Positions 50,048 through 61,200 of a stretch of DNA of 64,000 nucleotides are shown here, in pieces. The position numbers were made by a program, and so were the translations under genes. This DNA comes from Motacilla alba alba (taxonomy: Eukaryota; Chordata; Aves; Passeriformes; Motacillidae). The stretch covers positions 3,782,001-3,846,000 of the forward strand of contig NC_052045.1 in NCBI RefSeq assembly GCF_015832195.1, written 5' to 3'. How positions within the stretch are numbered: the first letter of the stretch is position 1; every line of letters begins with the position of its first letter. A model generated the notes under the pieces. The model made no database searches. It had not been told where the DNA came from and worked only from the letters and a program-made list of their open reading frames with translations.

Positions 50048-50195
50048 CTCTGCTTTGCAGCTCAGCTGTGAGTTGCCTTTCCAAGCTCTCTCGTAGTTCT
50101 CGCTCTCTACAAAGCTCCATCTTTAACTCTTTCTTTTCCTGCTGTATCTGCTTTTCCTGGACTCTTGCATTGTCCACAGCCACTTTCAGCAGGCC
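50048..50195 (-). CDS. DACH2: DACH2 coding exon (148 bp), Dachbox-C helix
   Basis: The acceptor is TGTTTTAG before 50195 and the donor AGAG/GTGAGTG after 50048. The exon starts at a codon boundary and ends with one spare base. It encodes GLLKVAVDNARVQEKQIQQE, then KKELKMELCRERELRESLER, then QLTAELQSR. GLLKVA(I/V/L)DNAR is the invariant core of Dachbox-C across Dachshund proteins, the conserved domain used for EYA and co-repressor contacts. The following long helix starts the coiled coil. The AELQSR end is DACH2-like, where DACH1 has a MEQKNR-type sequence. Confidence 0.96.
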
Positions 50196-50721
50196 CTAAA
50201 ACACACACAGATGCAACATCTGAAAACACCATTTTCTTTCAGCAGTGACAAAATTCATCCACTTGTTTCTTTTACACCCTCTAGGAAGACAGAAAGCTTA
50301 GAAGCAGGAACCTACAGACCTGACGCACCACTAGGCATTGGAAGGAACTAATGCTGGAGTTATTTATGAGGAATTTTGTGGCACGTGGAATCATTCAATA
50401 CAGCTTTGGCTAATTTGGTTACACACACAGTGCCACGTCTCTGCTCACCTCAATAACTGCAGAGAGAAGCAGTGCAGGAATAATGAGAATGGTAAATTTC
50501 AATAGGACTATTATTGCCAATTATCAAGTCAAATATACAATGTATGAAACCCTTCCATGACTGGTAACGCCAGGGAGGGAGAGAGGAAACCTGAGCACGA
50601 CATTACGTTAAAGAGGTGAGAAACCACAAACACAAAATTGTTTCTGAAACTTTTTTAATAGTGCAAAAGAAACACATGTTATCTATCATGACATAACCTG
50701 GCCCTGTAGAGAAGAATTTAC
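50196..50721 (-). other. DACH2: DACH2 intron (526 bp)
   Basis: This is a short phase 0 intron with donor CAG/GTAAAT after 50722 and acceptor TTTTAG before 50195. It splits the conserved SSVETLLTNIQ/GLLKVA junction. Nothing else was seen in it. Confidence 0.92.
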
Positions 50722-50867
50722 CTGAATGTTGGTTAATAGTGTTTCTACTGATGAAAGACCATCAGCAAAAAGAAATGGCGCCGGAAATCCAGGAGGCAAG
50801 GCCTGTCCAGCCAGTTGGACTTTATCTAAGGTTGGTTTCATTATTGGAATGGCAATTTGGACCTCTT
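50722..50867 (-). CDS. DACH2: DACH2 coding exon (146 bp), start of Dachbox-C
   Basis: The acceptor CTTTTAAACCTATCTTTACAG ends at 50868 and the donor is TTCAG/GTAAAT. The exon enters with two bases completing a Glu codon and ends at a codon boundary. It encodes EEVQIAIPIMKPTLDKVQLA, then GQALPPGFPAPFLFADGLSS, then VETLLTNIQ. PGFP.PF.F.DGLSS(I/V)ETLLTNIQ is the family-conserved entry to Dachbox-C. The reading frame stays open upstream to 50952, but that extension reads like a pyrimidine-rich intron end. It also has the wrong entry phase for the expected upstream exon, so I start the exon at 50867. Confidence 0.94.
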
Positions 50868-53800
50868 CTGTAAAGATAGGTTTAAAAGCGACATCAGAAA
50901 GCATTGGAAATATAGGTTGACTGTAATTTCTAGCAACTAGCATTTTGTTTATCTGAAGTCAAAATACAAGTGCATTAGTAAAATCAACATTGTTTCAGTC
51001 TTTGGGCAGCTGGGACTGTTGCCAAGACAAGTTGGCAAAATAGTACAGAACAATAATCAATACACTGAGACTACAACACAGCTGTAATGGAGTACAGACT
51101 ATTATATCTCAAATTCTACAGAATTATACCACAGAATTATAACAGCATTACGCAGTTCATTAAACCTGAATGACCTGTCTTCATTCTATCATGTTTGCCA
51201 TTCTGTGATGTGCATTTTTTGTTGCTGTAACCTTGGCAAAATTCTAATCAAGGAATGTATCACATCTCTTTACTCCTTTACCTTTCCCCTTCCCGTGCTC
51301 AGCAGTAAATAATCTCCACTGAGTCATCCATCCCCTCTGCCAGCCCTGCTTGGAACTGCAGCATCTCCTGCAGAGAGTAAACTGGGGCCTGGCAGCTTCC
51401 CCCTTCACTCCTTCTTGCAAATACATGGTGTGGGTATAGATCAAGCTGCGCACAGACAGCAGAAATGTGTATCCAGAAAGAAACAATGTTAGAAATTGTT
51501 TTTTTCTAGAATCCCTTCAATTTGGTGAGGAATCAATACTATCACCAAGGATTTCCCTTTTTTTTTTTTAATAGAATAATTGAAGGATCTTTTAGGACAC
51601 TAGTGTACCTCCTTTTCTCAGATCCCTGTGAGTACTTCTTCCCACATATTAATTTTAATTGCTGAAAACCACACAATTAAATTCTAGCTGTGACTGAAGC
51701 CAAACTTTGCACAATTTTTTCACTCTGAAATGCTAAAAAAATTCTTCTGTGCAATATTCAAGTCTATACATATAAATACATATACAAAATAATGATCCTG
51801 CACTTGCAGAAATCATGGCAAGTATCTGCCCAGCACCTCCCTTTTAGGGAAGCCTGTGACCCCTGCCTTGGCCATGAGCTCCTGATGCCAGTGCTCACCC
51901 AGGGCAGCAGCCAGCCAGCCAGCCCCCAGAGCTTCATCTGCCAAGTGCCTTGGTCATATTAAAACCTGAATTTACAATTAGACCACACCATACTCAAAAG
52001 GTCTCCTTCTCCCACTCCTGTTTTTATGGAATAAACAACTTAAAAAGAATCTGACAACTAATTAACCCAGGGTGTCTCCACTGCAGCACTGTTTTCTGGT
52101 GTAGCACACTCCCGGAGCCTCCACTGAGCTGCACTTTTTGCATCCACCTGACAACAAACCAGGAGCATTAGCAGTTTTCTAGCATTCATTGAAATCTCTG
52201 GTTTGGGAGTATTTTGTCTTTGCTCTGTGAGTTCATTAAATGGAACATCTTCCTAATGATTTTTCAGGACTAATAAGAAAAGCCAGTAACCTCCACACGT
52301 CCTCAGAGATGGCATCTTAGATGGAATTTAAGCGATCCATTTAAAAAATCCCAACTCGGGAAACAAACTCAGACCACCAAGTTTGTGCTGATTCAGACAC
52401 GCCATTTCTCACATTCAAATATATCAGTGGCAGAGTTTTTAAAATAACCTGATTAGTTGTCACACATGATGCCACACAGAAATAGCAGCGAAGCCACGGA
52501 GTCACAAAAGACTAAACAGAAGTGGCATTTGAAAAAGAAAGCAATACATGAAGTATGCATACAAAAACTGGAGCTGCTCTAACACCTCTAGAAATCTCTG
52601 CTATTTGGAGATGAAAGTAATAACAGTAAATTGGCCGAAAGGAAAATTACTATTGACTGTGAAGACAGGTTGCATGGTCTATGGTTTGTAATGCTACTGT
52701 ACAGCAGATTGAAGTTTCAAAATAGTATTACTCTTCTTTAAAGAGATAGACACAGCTAAATTAGGTGCTGCTTGCTGCAGTGAGGATCAAATGCAAAAAG
52801 AATCATATTTCATCAGACCTAGTCAACACCAGGAAAATAAATAGAAATATAAGAGGTATGCAGGCAATGATTCATTTTGATAATCTGGCCCAAGAGAGAC
52901 ACATAGAGACAGCACACAGATCTAAGCTTCTACCAAAAGACAAATAGGACACAGAGGGTGGGAATTGGGATGACAGTGTAGCAGAGGTCACATCGATTTT
53001 CAGCAGCAGTTTTCACACAGATGAGATAACCCTGGACTCTATTTGGCCCATTGTTCATATCCTACCTGTCCCAGAAGCAATAAATTTCCAAGTCCCAGAA
53101 AAAGGGCAGTAAAGAAGAAGGATTCTACTTATGACTTCTTATGATTAAGTTTTTGTGCTAACCAAACATGCTTTGCAGACCAAGGTCACATTGCATGTTA
53201 AAGTCTGTAATAGCTGAAACTAGAAGCAGCATATTATGTTTTAGCGTATATGGGTGGAAACTGTCAAACCATTCATCATTTTTTTTTCTGATTGAAATCA
53301 CACTCGGCAAGGATGAATGATAAATGCATTAGAAATCTATTTCAATCTTGTAATAGGTCTTCACATCTGAACGGTGTCTACATCTTGCCCATGCTCTGAG
53401 TAAGTGCACAGTTAGGCAGAAATTTATTAGCTAGACTTGAGGAATCATAATTGGCAAAGCAATTAAAAATGGCATGTGCTGGAAGCATTTCTTGGGGATT
53501 GTACCAAACGCATCTCTTTAATGGAAAAAAAATAATGTTGATTTAAGGATTTTGATTTTAAACACCACTAAAAATATAAATGCTAAAAGCTGCACTCACA
53601 TATACAATACAACAGAATAAGCAAGAAATAAAGCCAAGACAGCTACAGTCTGACCAAGGACACAAACAACCTTTCTGATTATTGAAGCAAAGTGGGAACT
53701 ACTTTTATCGAGCCTGTTTGTTAAACCTGCCATGCTTTATAAAAGCATTCAGGAATCCATTTAGAGTGCAGTCTTTTCATTTTAATTTCTAGCTGACATC

Positions 53801-55631
53801 CAGATGAATAGATGAAAGTAAGAATTATACTGCAGAGCAAAGAAATACACAGTAAACACTAACAGTGAATGGAGTATCATCCTGGGAAAGCACACAGAAA
53901 TCTGCTAGGAAGTTTCTTGCTCTTAATTCAATATGTTTAAGTATTTCATCTTCTGTCTTCTGCCTAAATTGCAGGAACAGGGATTGGCAAATGAAGCATC
54001 AACCTCCAGACTGAACACAGCACTGGGAACGTGGGGAACGTGAATTGCTCCCTGCTCGGCCCAAACCAACAGGCACTTTTATTTGCCAGCTGGTTTATTT
54101 TCTTTCAAAAGGCATGTTTTTAAACCCATCAGTCACAGCCCTGATCCACTTGAAATGCCACATCCCTCTCAAAACAAGGGAGAAATATTAAAGGTACAAT
54201 TTACGCTGGTTAGACCACCAAGTTATTTCTTCTCATGCACTTAAAAACTTTATCTACCTGGAGCTGTAGGAGCATTATTCACCTCCAACAGCTCACAGAA
54301 TATAACTCATACATTAAATAAATATGTGGCATATGGAGGAGAGAGAAACAATTGATACAGAATTTATAGTTATTAACCTGTTAGTTACTAACCAAGACAT
54401 TTGATCTCAGAAACCCTTCAGGCAGGGATGAGAAGATGGTTTTGGACACAGATGGTGGCTGGGTCACTCCTTTTCCCTGCCTGTGGCATAAAATTTAGAA
54501 ACCCAAGGACTGAAGTGGTTTATTAAACTTGTAATTCATACCTGAGTGATGGGGATTACATTTAATGGCCCATAGTTACAGAACAGCCTGGATACTCTAA
54601 TGGACCTCTTTGTCTTTTAATAAAATAAAGCAGAGGATTTGCAACATCAGCTGGGCTGTCTGCATGACTCATCTCTGAAAGTAGAATACATATTTGAAAT
54701 ACCATTATTTGTCCAAAGACCTGACAGAATTATCCAAACTGATGTACCTTCATGGTGGCAAGAGGTGCCCTGACTTCCAGCTCTACATCTACTTCCCAAC
54801 AGGGATAGGTGGTGTCCAAAAGTGGGTATTTGAATGCAACTAGGGCTAAAATTCTAGTTTTGGACTGCAAAATCAGTTTTCTGAAAGAGACTTCTTATTT
54901 TAATGTTAAATCTTGGCTACTTCTGTATTGCTTAATTAGAAGCCAGGTTGTTGGTTTGTTTTTTTCTTTTACAGCAAAAAAAGTATGAAAAAAATCTGTA
55001 ATCTGAAGCATTGTTTATTTCAAGTATTTTGTATTTCTAATTCCTCAAGGACAGGGTTATCTGTCTTCCATGTCTTAGTAACTTCCAAAATCCTCCATAA
55101 CCCTCTATATTTTTCCCCCTCACTCATTGCTGCTCTGCCAGGAGCTGAAATTCCTGATCATCAGTGAGAAAAGAGATGTCTCCTGCAAACCAAGCACCAG
55201 GCAGAAATTTAGTGCTTTAACCTTGTGATTCAGGTGCCAAATTTAAAGTCACTGCTGTTTTTCTTAATTACAGCCCCTGAATGAACGGGGTCAATGAATG
55301 CAATTGAGGAGCAGCTGATTAATCCAGTGCAGTACCTTTAAATCAGATTTCATTTCGTTTCCCAGTGACTGATACAAGCCTCGTTCACTACTGAGCTTTG
55401 TCAGGAAAAACTCCACTTTGAGAACAGTATCTAACAATTAAATACACATTTCTAATACATTTCCACGCTGCCTTAAAAGCCTCTAGAAACAAGCAGAGAA
55501 TGGTACCATCAACTGTGCTCCACTTATCTGTGTCCAAGCAGGTCTCACCTGTGCACTCTGAAATCACTCCATTTTGTCTGAGCAAGTGTTTCACAAAACT
55601 TTTTCAGTGGGATCAGCAGGAAATGCAGGCC

Positions 55632-56146
55632 ATACAACCATGGAATTGTTGAGGTTGGGAAAGAGCTGTAAGGTCATGATGGAGTCCAGCTGTTCCCCCA
55701 GCACTGCCAGGGCCACCACTGACCATGTCCCCAAGGGCCACATCCACATGGCTTTTAAATCCCACCAGGGATGGGGACTCCACCACTGCCCTGGGCAGCT
55801 GTGCCAGGGTTGGAGACACTTTCCATGAAGGAATTTTTCCCAGTATCCAACCTGATTCTCCCCTGGCCCAGTCTGAGGCTGTTCCCTGGGAGCAGAGCCC
55901 AACTTCCCCGGCTGTCCCTTCCTGTCAGGAGTTGTGCAGAGCCACAAGGTCCCCCCTGAGCCTCCTTTTCTCCAGGCTGAGCCCCTTCCCAGCTCCCTCA
56001 GCCCCTCCTGGTGCTCCAGCCCCTCAAGGTCCCTCTGTCCAGGAGGGTCCCCGAGCTGCTCCAGCACTGGAGGGGCCCCAGCAGTGCCAGCACAGGGGAC
56101 AGCTCTGCCCTGATCCCCGGGACACCATTCCTGATCTCAGGAATGA
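55632..56146 (-). mobile_element. CR1 LINE, 5'-truncated (about 0.5 kb)
   Basis: The plus strand is the reverse complement of a CR1 3' region. In order it shows ACAACCATGGAATTGTTGAG, GTTGGGAAAGAGCTGTAAGG, GGGATGGGGACTCCACCACT, GCCCTGGGCAGCTGTGCCAG, a CCTGGTGCTCCAGCCCCTCA block and GGACACCATTCCTGATCTCA. The element is in minus orientation, the same sense as DACH2, with its 3' end near 55632 and truncation near 56146. CR1 lacks a poly(A) tail and usually ends in short octamer repeats; here only an AATTCCATGG-like remnant is seen. Open frames through it (158 and 173 codons) are remnants or by-products of its GC-rich sequence, not genes. No intact endonuclease or reverse transcriptase remains. 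Confidence 0.92.
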
Positions 56147-58259
56147 TGAGTGTGTGTCCTCCCAAAGAACATCCCAGAGCTGCCACTTGAGGTTTGAATA
56201 CAAGGAGGCGGCGAAAGGCAGAGAAAATTTCACTAGAAAAGGCTGAAATTACAGTTTATAAATTGCCTTTATCTGCGCACTCTTTATCAAGAGGTGCATA
56301 ATTATACAGCTTTGACATTTTCATCAGTGTACTCTCATTAATAACCTAGAAAATTATATCTATTTATAACTTTAACATATTTACAATATACTCTGATGTT
56401 CACATGGCACTGCCAGTAAAAACACCTGAAAATATTTTATTCATTCGTGCCTTAAAAACAAAGACCTGAGTTAGATGAGATACTTGGTTTACAATAATAA
56501 TAAAAAATGAAGCTAAAAGGTGTAGCAATTCACTGGCTCAACATCAGACCTAAAGTTTCACGGCACACAACCTCAGTCTAAAGTTCAGTATGTACAGATT
56601 AAGAAAAACAAATACAACTGATGTCATCTTTTAAATTCTGTTCATTAAGGAGAAGCCTCAGTACTCCCACTAAAGCTCCTAATACATATGTAAAGAGCCT
56701 TCAAAATGCTTTTTTATACTCATAATTATTTACAATTTGTAGTTTGTCCATGTTATTAATATCTTTGCTTTCTCCTACAAGCTGCTCCTCAGACAGGTTT
56801 TGGTAATCTAGATTCCAAAATATTTAAAGTTGCTCTCTGCTTTAAAATACTTCTTAATCTACAGAGAAGCTTAAAAACTATTGATGTGCATTTTCCACAT
56901 GGCAATGTAAAGTAACTGTTTTGTTTGGGCAATAATAGTACCTTGTCACTCCTGACCACGATGAGGAGGATTATTTCTGTGAAATAACATACACTATTCA
57001 ATAAAAGTTTAGTAGCAAAATTACTCTGGCATGGAATAAAGGGGGAAATGGAACAAAATAAGCAAAATCCTCCTCATGGTCATTACCAGGAGGTTATAAA
57101 ATTTTTCTCAGCTAACTCTCCTATTAACATTCACAAAGGGTTTTTTTTCATGGTGATTTTTAAGCATCACTGTAGTCTGACTATTCCTCTACTGAGATTT
57201 TAAAGTGTCAGATGAGGATGGGTAGGAGGAATTTGCCAAGAAGAAAAAAAAAAAAAAGATTCTTCAATTTTCTTCGCGGATTCAGCTTTTCCCTATTAAT
57301 GTTGAGATTATTTCTTCAACTATTTTGTTGCAAATATTTATGACTCCATATGGAACAACAGATGTTGAAGAGAAGGGATAGCAGAAAAGACTTCATTTTC
57401 AGCAATTACCCTGCTACTTGTTGTCATACTGTAGGTGTTCTTAGTGCATCTATTTTACATACCACCCTGTCCTTTCACACACTGCAAAAATGTCAGTTTG
57501 GATAATTAATGTAATAACTGTAGTCCAAATCATTTCCACAATGAAAAAAAAATATAAATAGGACAACAGGAGGAAGAAATCAAGAAGGCAGAGGGAAGAG
57601 AGGAATCGCTTTAGCAGTTCTTCTGGAATATCTGATCAGGAATCAGTTTGCAAAGCTGCTTTAGGTCCTTAATACAAAATCTTTCCCTTTGGGACAAATT
57701 CCAGCGACTGTCACCAAGAAGAGAAATCACACCAAGAAACAGGAAAACAAAGCTAAGCAGGAAGCAGGATAATCCTGGAGGATCATATACAGTCAACACC
57801 ACAGAGAAATTACAGTTATGTATTGATTTATGCTAACATAGCACTTGTGACACACAAGGTATTTAACCTCTTAATATATTTTAAAATAGTATCAAGCTAA
57901 TATTAATATTATTACTGTTGAGTTCAATTTCTTAAAGTACACGTATAGCCAGCAGTTAAGCCTTTCAAATATTTGAAACAGGAGGAATACTCCATTTCCT
58001 GGATATTCCTGGATAATTATTCTTGCTTTATTAAGGTTTATTTTACAGCTGTGTAAAATAGGTTATAAAGGACAATTCTGCTATTATGTCCTCCCTTGCT
58101 TAGGCTTAATAAATATTATATTCCACATCATCCATTAAAGCCAAGCAGTGGAGAAAATAGGAGTGGTAGTAATCTCCTCCACAGATGTAAAATACCTTTA
58201 ATAAAATAAGGGTGTATAACAGTCAGGAACAAATTACTGAGGTCTGCTTTAATAAAATA

Positions 58260-58291
58260 GTACCCTTAAAGCAGTATTACTCTTAAGGTAC
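58260..58291. repeat. Short inverted repeat in DACH2 intron
   Basis: Arms GTACCCTTAA (58260-58269) and TTAAGGTAC (58283-58291) pair with one bulged C, across a 13-base spacer. Short TTTAATAAAATA repeats lie to the left (about 58197 and 58248). No target-site duplication or transposon family could be assigned. It may be chance. Confidence 0.45.
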
Positions 58292-61200
58292 TGACATTCC
58301 CACTGGTGATGCAGTGTATCCTTTCAAAGCAGTGCAGCTTGTTAAAATGGCAAGATATCTTTTTGCAATAGAGTGTTTGTGTCCAGGCAGATACAAGGTT
58401 TGTATAGAATGCATCCAGGGAGCCATAAAACTGGTGGGAAACATATTTCTCCGTGGTATTTTAGTACTTTGAAAAATTCAATCACTGGGAAAAAATGTTT
58501 TGCTGTAAACATCTGAAGAGCATTATAAAAGCAATGGCTTCCCACAGCACCTGCTTAAATAATTTTAAGAGGGAGTGAGTACGTCTTTGCTCGTCTTCTA
58601 AAACTTGTAGAAAGCTTCTCCTATTAATTTCCCTGGTGCTGTCAGGCCAGGGCACTTTTAATCAGAAATAATTATGAGTGCAATTGGGGAATGTTCACCG
58701 GCAGGATTTTTTTTGCACTGCAGAAATAAGACAACTTTCAAAACTGATCGTTAGGAGAAATATGATTAACGGGAAAATATACCCAGAGAGATGAGCACCT
58801 GAAAGGGTTGCTTCTGAATGAATTATGAATTTCTCAGATGTCAATAAAGGACTCTGCTTATATATCCCAGTGTTTGAATTCAGTTCAGTTACACATTGAT
58901 TTTATAAACCCTGATTACGCATGAGAAATCCATCCCTTTTTAGTCCACCTGTTTTAATTCTGACTTTTTCCCAGAAACCTTTAACCTTGCCCCAGCTCCT
59001 GATCCATCCCATGAAGCCCAGAGCACATCCTGATCCCTGCTGTGAGCCCAGCTCCCCTCCCAGTGCCACCAGTTAGACACTGCCAGTATCTCCTGCAGGA
59101 CTCCAGGTTGCAGAGCTGCACCTTGACACAACCAACCCTCTCTGGGGCTAAGAAACAGCCAGAATTTGCCTGATCTCTGTGCTCCTCCCTCGCTGAGCTT
59201 GGGTGGCAAGGAAGAGCCCCTGAGGCAGAAACACAGCCCCAGTGTGGGGACGTGACACGGCAGTGACAGAGTGACCAGACTCACGGATATTCCAGCAGCA
59301 ATCCGCGCGGAGCTGCCTGGCCATGGCAACTCCTCACCACCAAATCATTACACGATGCTCTGGGGAAAGACAAGTTTTCCTAGCACACAGCCAATCTATC
59401 AAGAGGAAAAGCTCTTCCTGACCCAAATGGCAGCTGTGATCAGGGTATAAATGGAAGCTAAGCACCAAACACTGCACATCCACTACCCTGCAGCCTAATA
59501 ACTGGGAATTCTGCGGCTGTCACTTGGCCTGAGCGCTTTTAAAGGGTCAAATACTGGGGAGAGGAAAGGAAGAGGAGAACTTTCTGCAGAAGGCAGCAGC
59601 TGTCTGACATTAATCTGCTGCGTTCCTGCCCCAGAGGAGCCCGAGTTGCTGGGGAGGTGGATGCTGTTCTGCTGTGCTCACCTCTGCAGTGACCACCTCC
59701 GTCACAGTGGCCCCCAGCACATAACAGAGACAAAACATCATTTGTAAAAAAAAGTGTGAACAATTTCAGCAATTCCAGGGTCCGCTTCCCTCTAACTGGT
59801 TTCCAGTATGGTGCAGGATACAACTCCCAGCAGCTCTCAGCAGTTTCCCTCTACTCCTCTCTGCCCAAGCACCCTGTGCCACCAATGTGGAACAGCAAAA
59901 TTCACGAAGCCGTGCTCTATTACAGAGTGCACGCGGCAGAGGGTGGCAGAGCCCTGGTGTTTGGGTTAATTGCATTAAAAATAAAATTATACCTGCTGAA
60001 GGCAAGGCACAAAAGCTGGAGAATTGAGCAATGAGGATTTTTTTCCCCTCACAGCCACGTGTAGGTACAATCCCATTCTTTTGGTGGGTTGGCATTGCAA
60101 TCCCATCACTAGGGAAACTTTAAAGAACTTCATGAACATTTTGTTTCCAAAGCACTCTAATTTAGAGGAGGTTAAGACAAAAAACTGCCAGTGATATCAT
60201 AATTACTAAATAAAACCTACTAAACAGATTTTTGGATAAACCCTTGGAGTTACGTGCTTCTCAACTAAAACAAGACACAAAGCAAAACAAATTACACAGG
60301 AACCCAGACCTCTGGTGCATTCACAGATTTCAAACCAGCCTTGGATTTGGCTGGTGGCTGAAAAATCCAACTTTATGGTCTTGCCACTTTCCGTGGCTTC
60401 TGGGTTTGGCAGCTGATGACTGAGGAGATGCTGAGGGGCCACAGAGAGCACAGCTCTGCCACTGGCTCCCAAGGAAAAGCGGAGGGGAGGAAAAAACCAC
60501 CTTCTTGAGCACCCTACCACTGCAAATACAGAAGGTGAAAAACCAGCTGTGACCAAAATCAAAACCAGCTTGAACATAGTTAAAAGAAGGAGGTAACAAG
60601 AAAGTATCAAACAGTTGCCCACATTTTTCTTCCAAAAGAGAGGAATGAAGCTTTGCACTCCATCAGTGCATCTCTCCTGCCAGGGGGATCCCAGCAGGCC
60701 AGCCAGGAGCATGAACATACTGCTCTAAGCCACATTATAAACTCTATAAGCACAAACCCCTTTACAAATGTTTAGGTTTTGATTACTGCTCCTGTGACGT
60801 ACGGCTTTTAGCAAGCCAAGCATTTTCCTTTCCCAACTGCCTCACTCTCTTTGCAGGGCACATTATAGTTTCACTTTGGCTTATTCTACCTCCTCGCTTT
60901 GAAACCCTGCATTACTTGAGAGAGTGGCTGACATCCCCATTCATGATAGTGCACAAAATGAAGCTTAATGAATCCCCAAAGCAATGTACTTCACGTGCTA
61001 AAATCAATGTACATTGCCTGCTACAGTATCTCCCTGTGAAATGGAGGCATTTGCTCAGAAATTTCTATCTCAACAGGGTCTTTTTTCTTTTTGTAGCGCT
61101 TAACTGCCTTTTGTCTGCTCTTGTCTCCCTCCAGTGTTGCTCAGATGGCAATCTTTTATTCCTTGTGCAAACTCATTTGGAAAATGCTGGATGGGCTACA

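Noticed and set aside
55725..56246. 173-codon plus-strand frame (and a 158-codon minus frame at 55591-56067)
   Set aside because: Both run through the CR1 copy and are explained by its GC-rich sequence. The residues do not match an intact CR1 protein.
59687..59730. Possible exon end resembling a GCAGAG/GTGAGC donor on the minus strand
   Set aside because: No acceptor AG with a pyrimidine tract precedes it at a plausible distance in frame, and the peptide does not resemble DACH2.
60206..60718. 170-codon minus-strand frame with hydrophobic segments
   Set aside because: It sits in the DACH2 intron. The hydrophobic run reflects T-rich codons; no signal-peptide or family match was seen, and splice borders are lacking.
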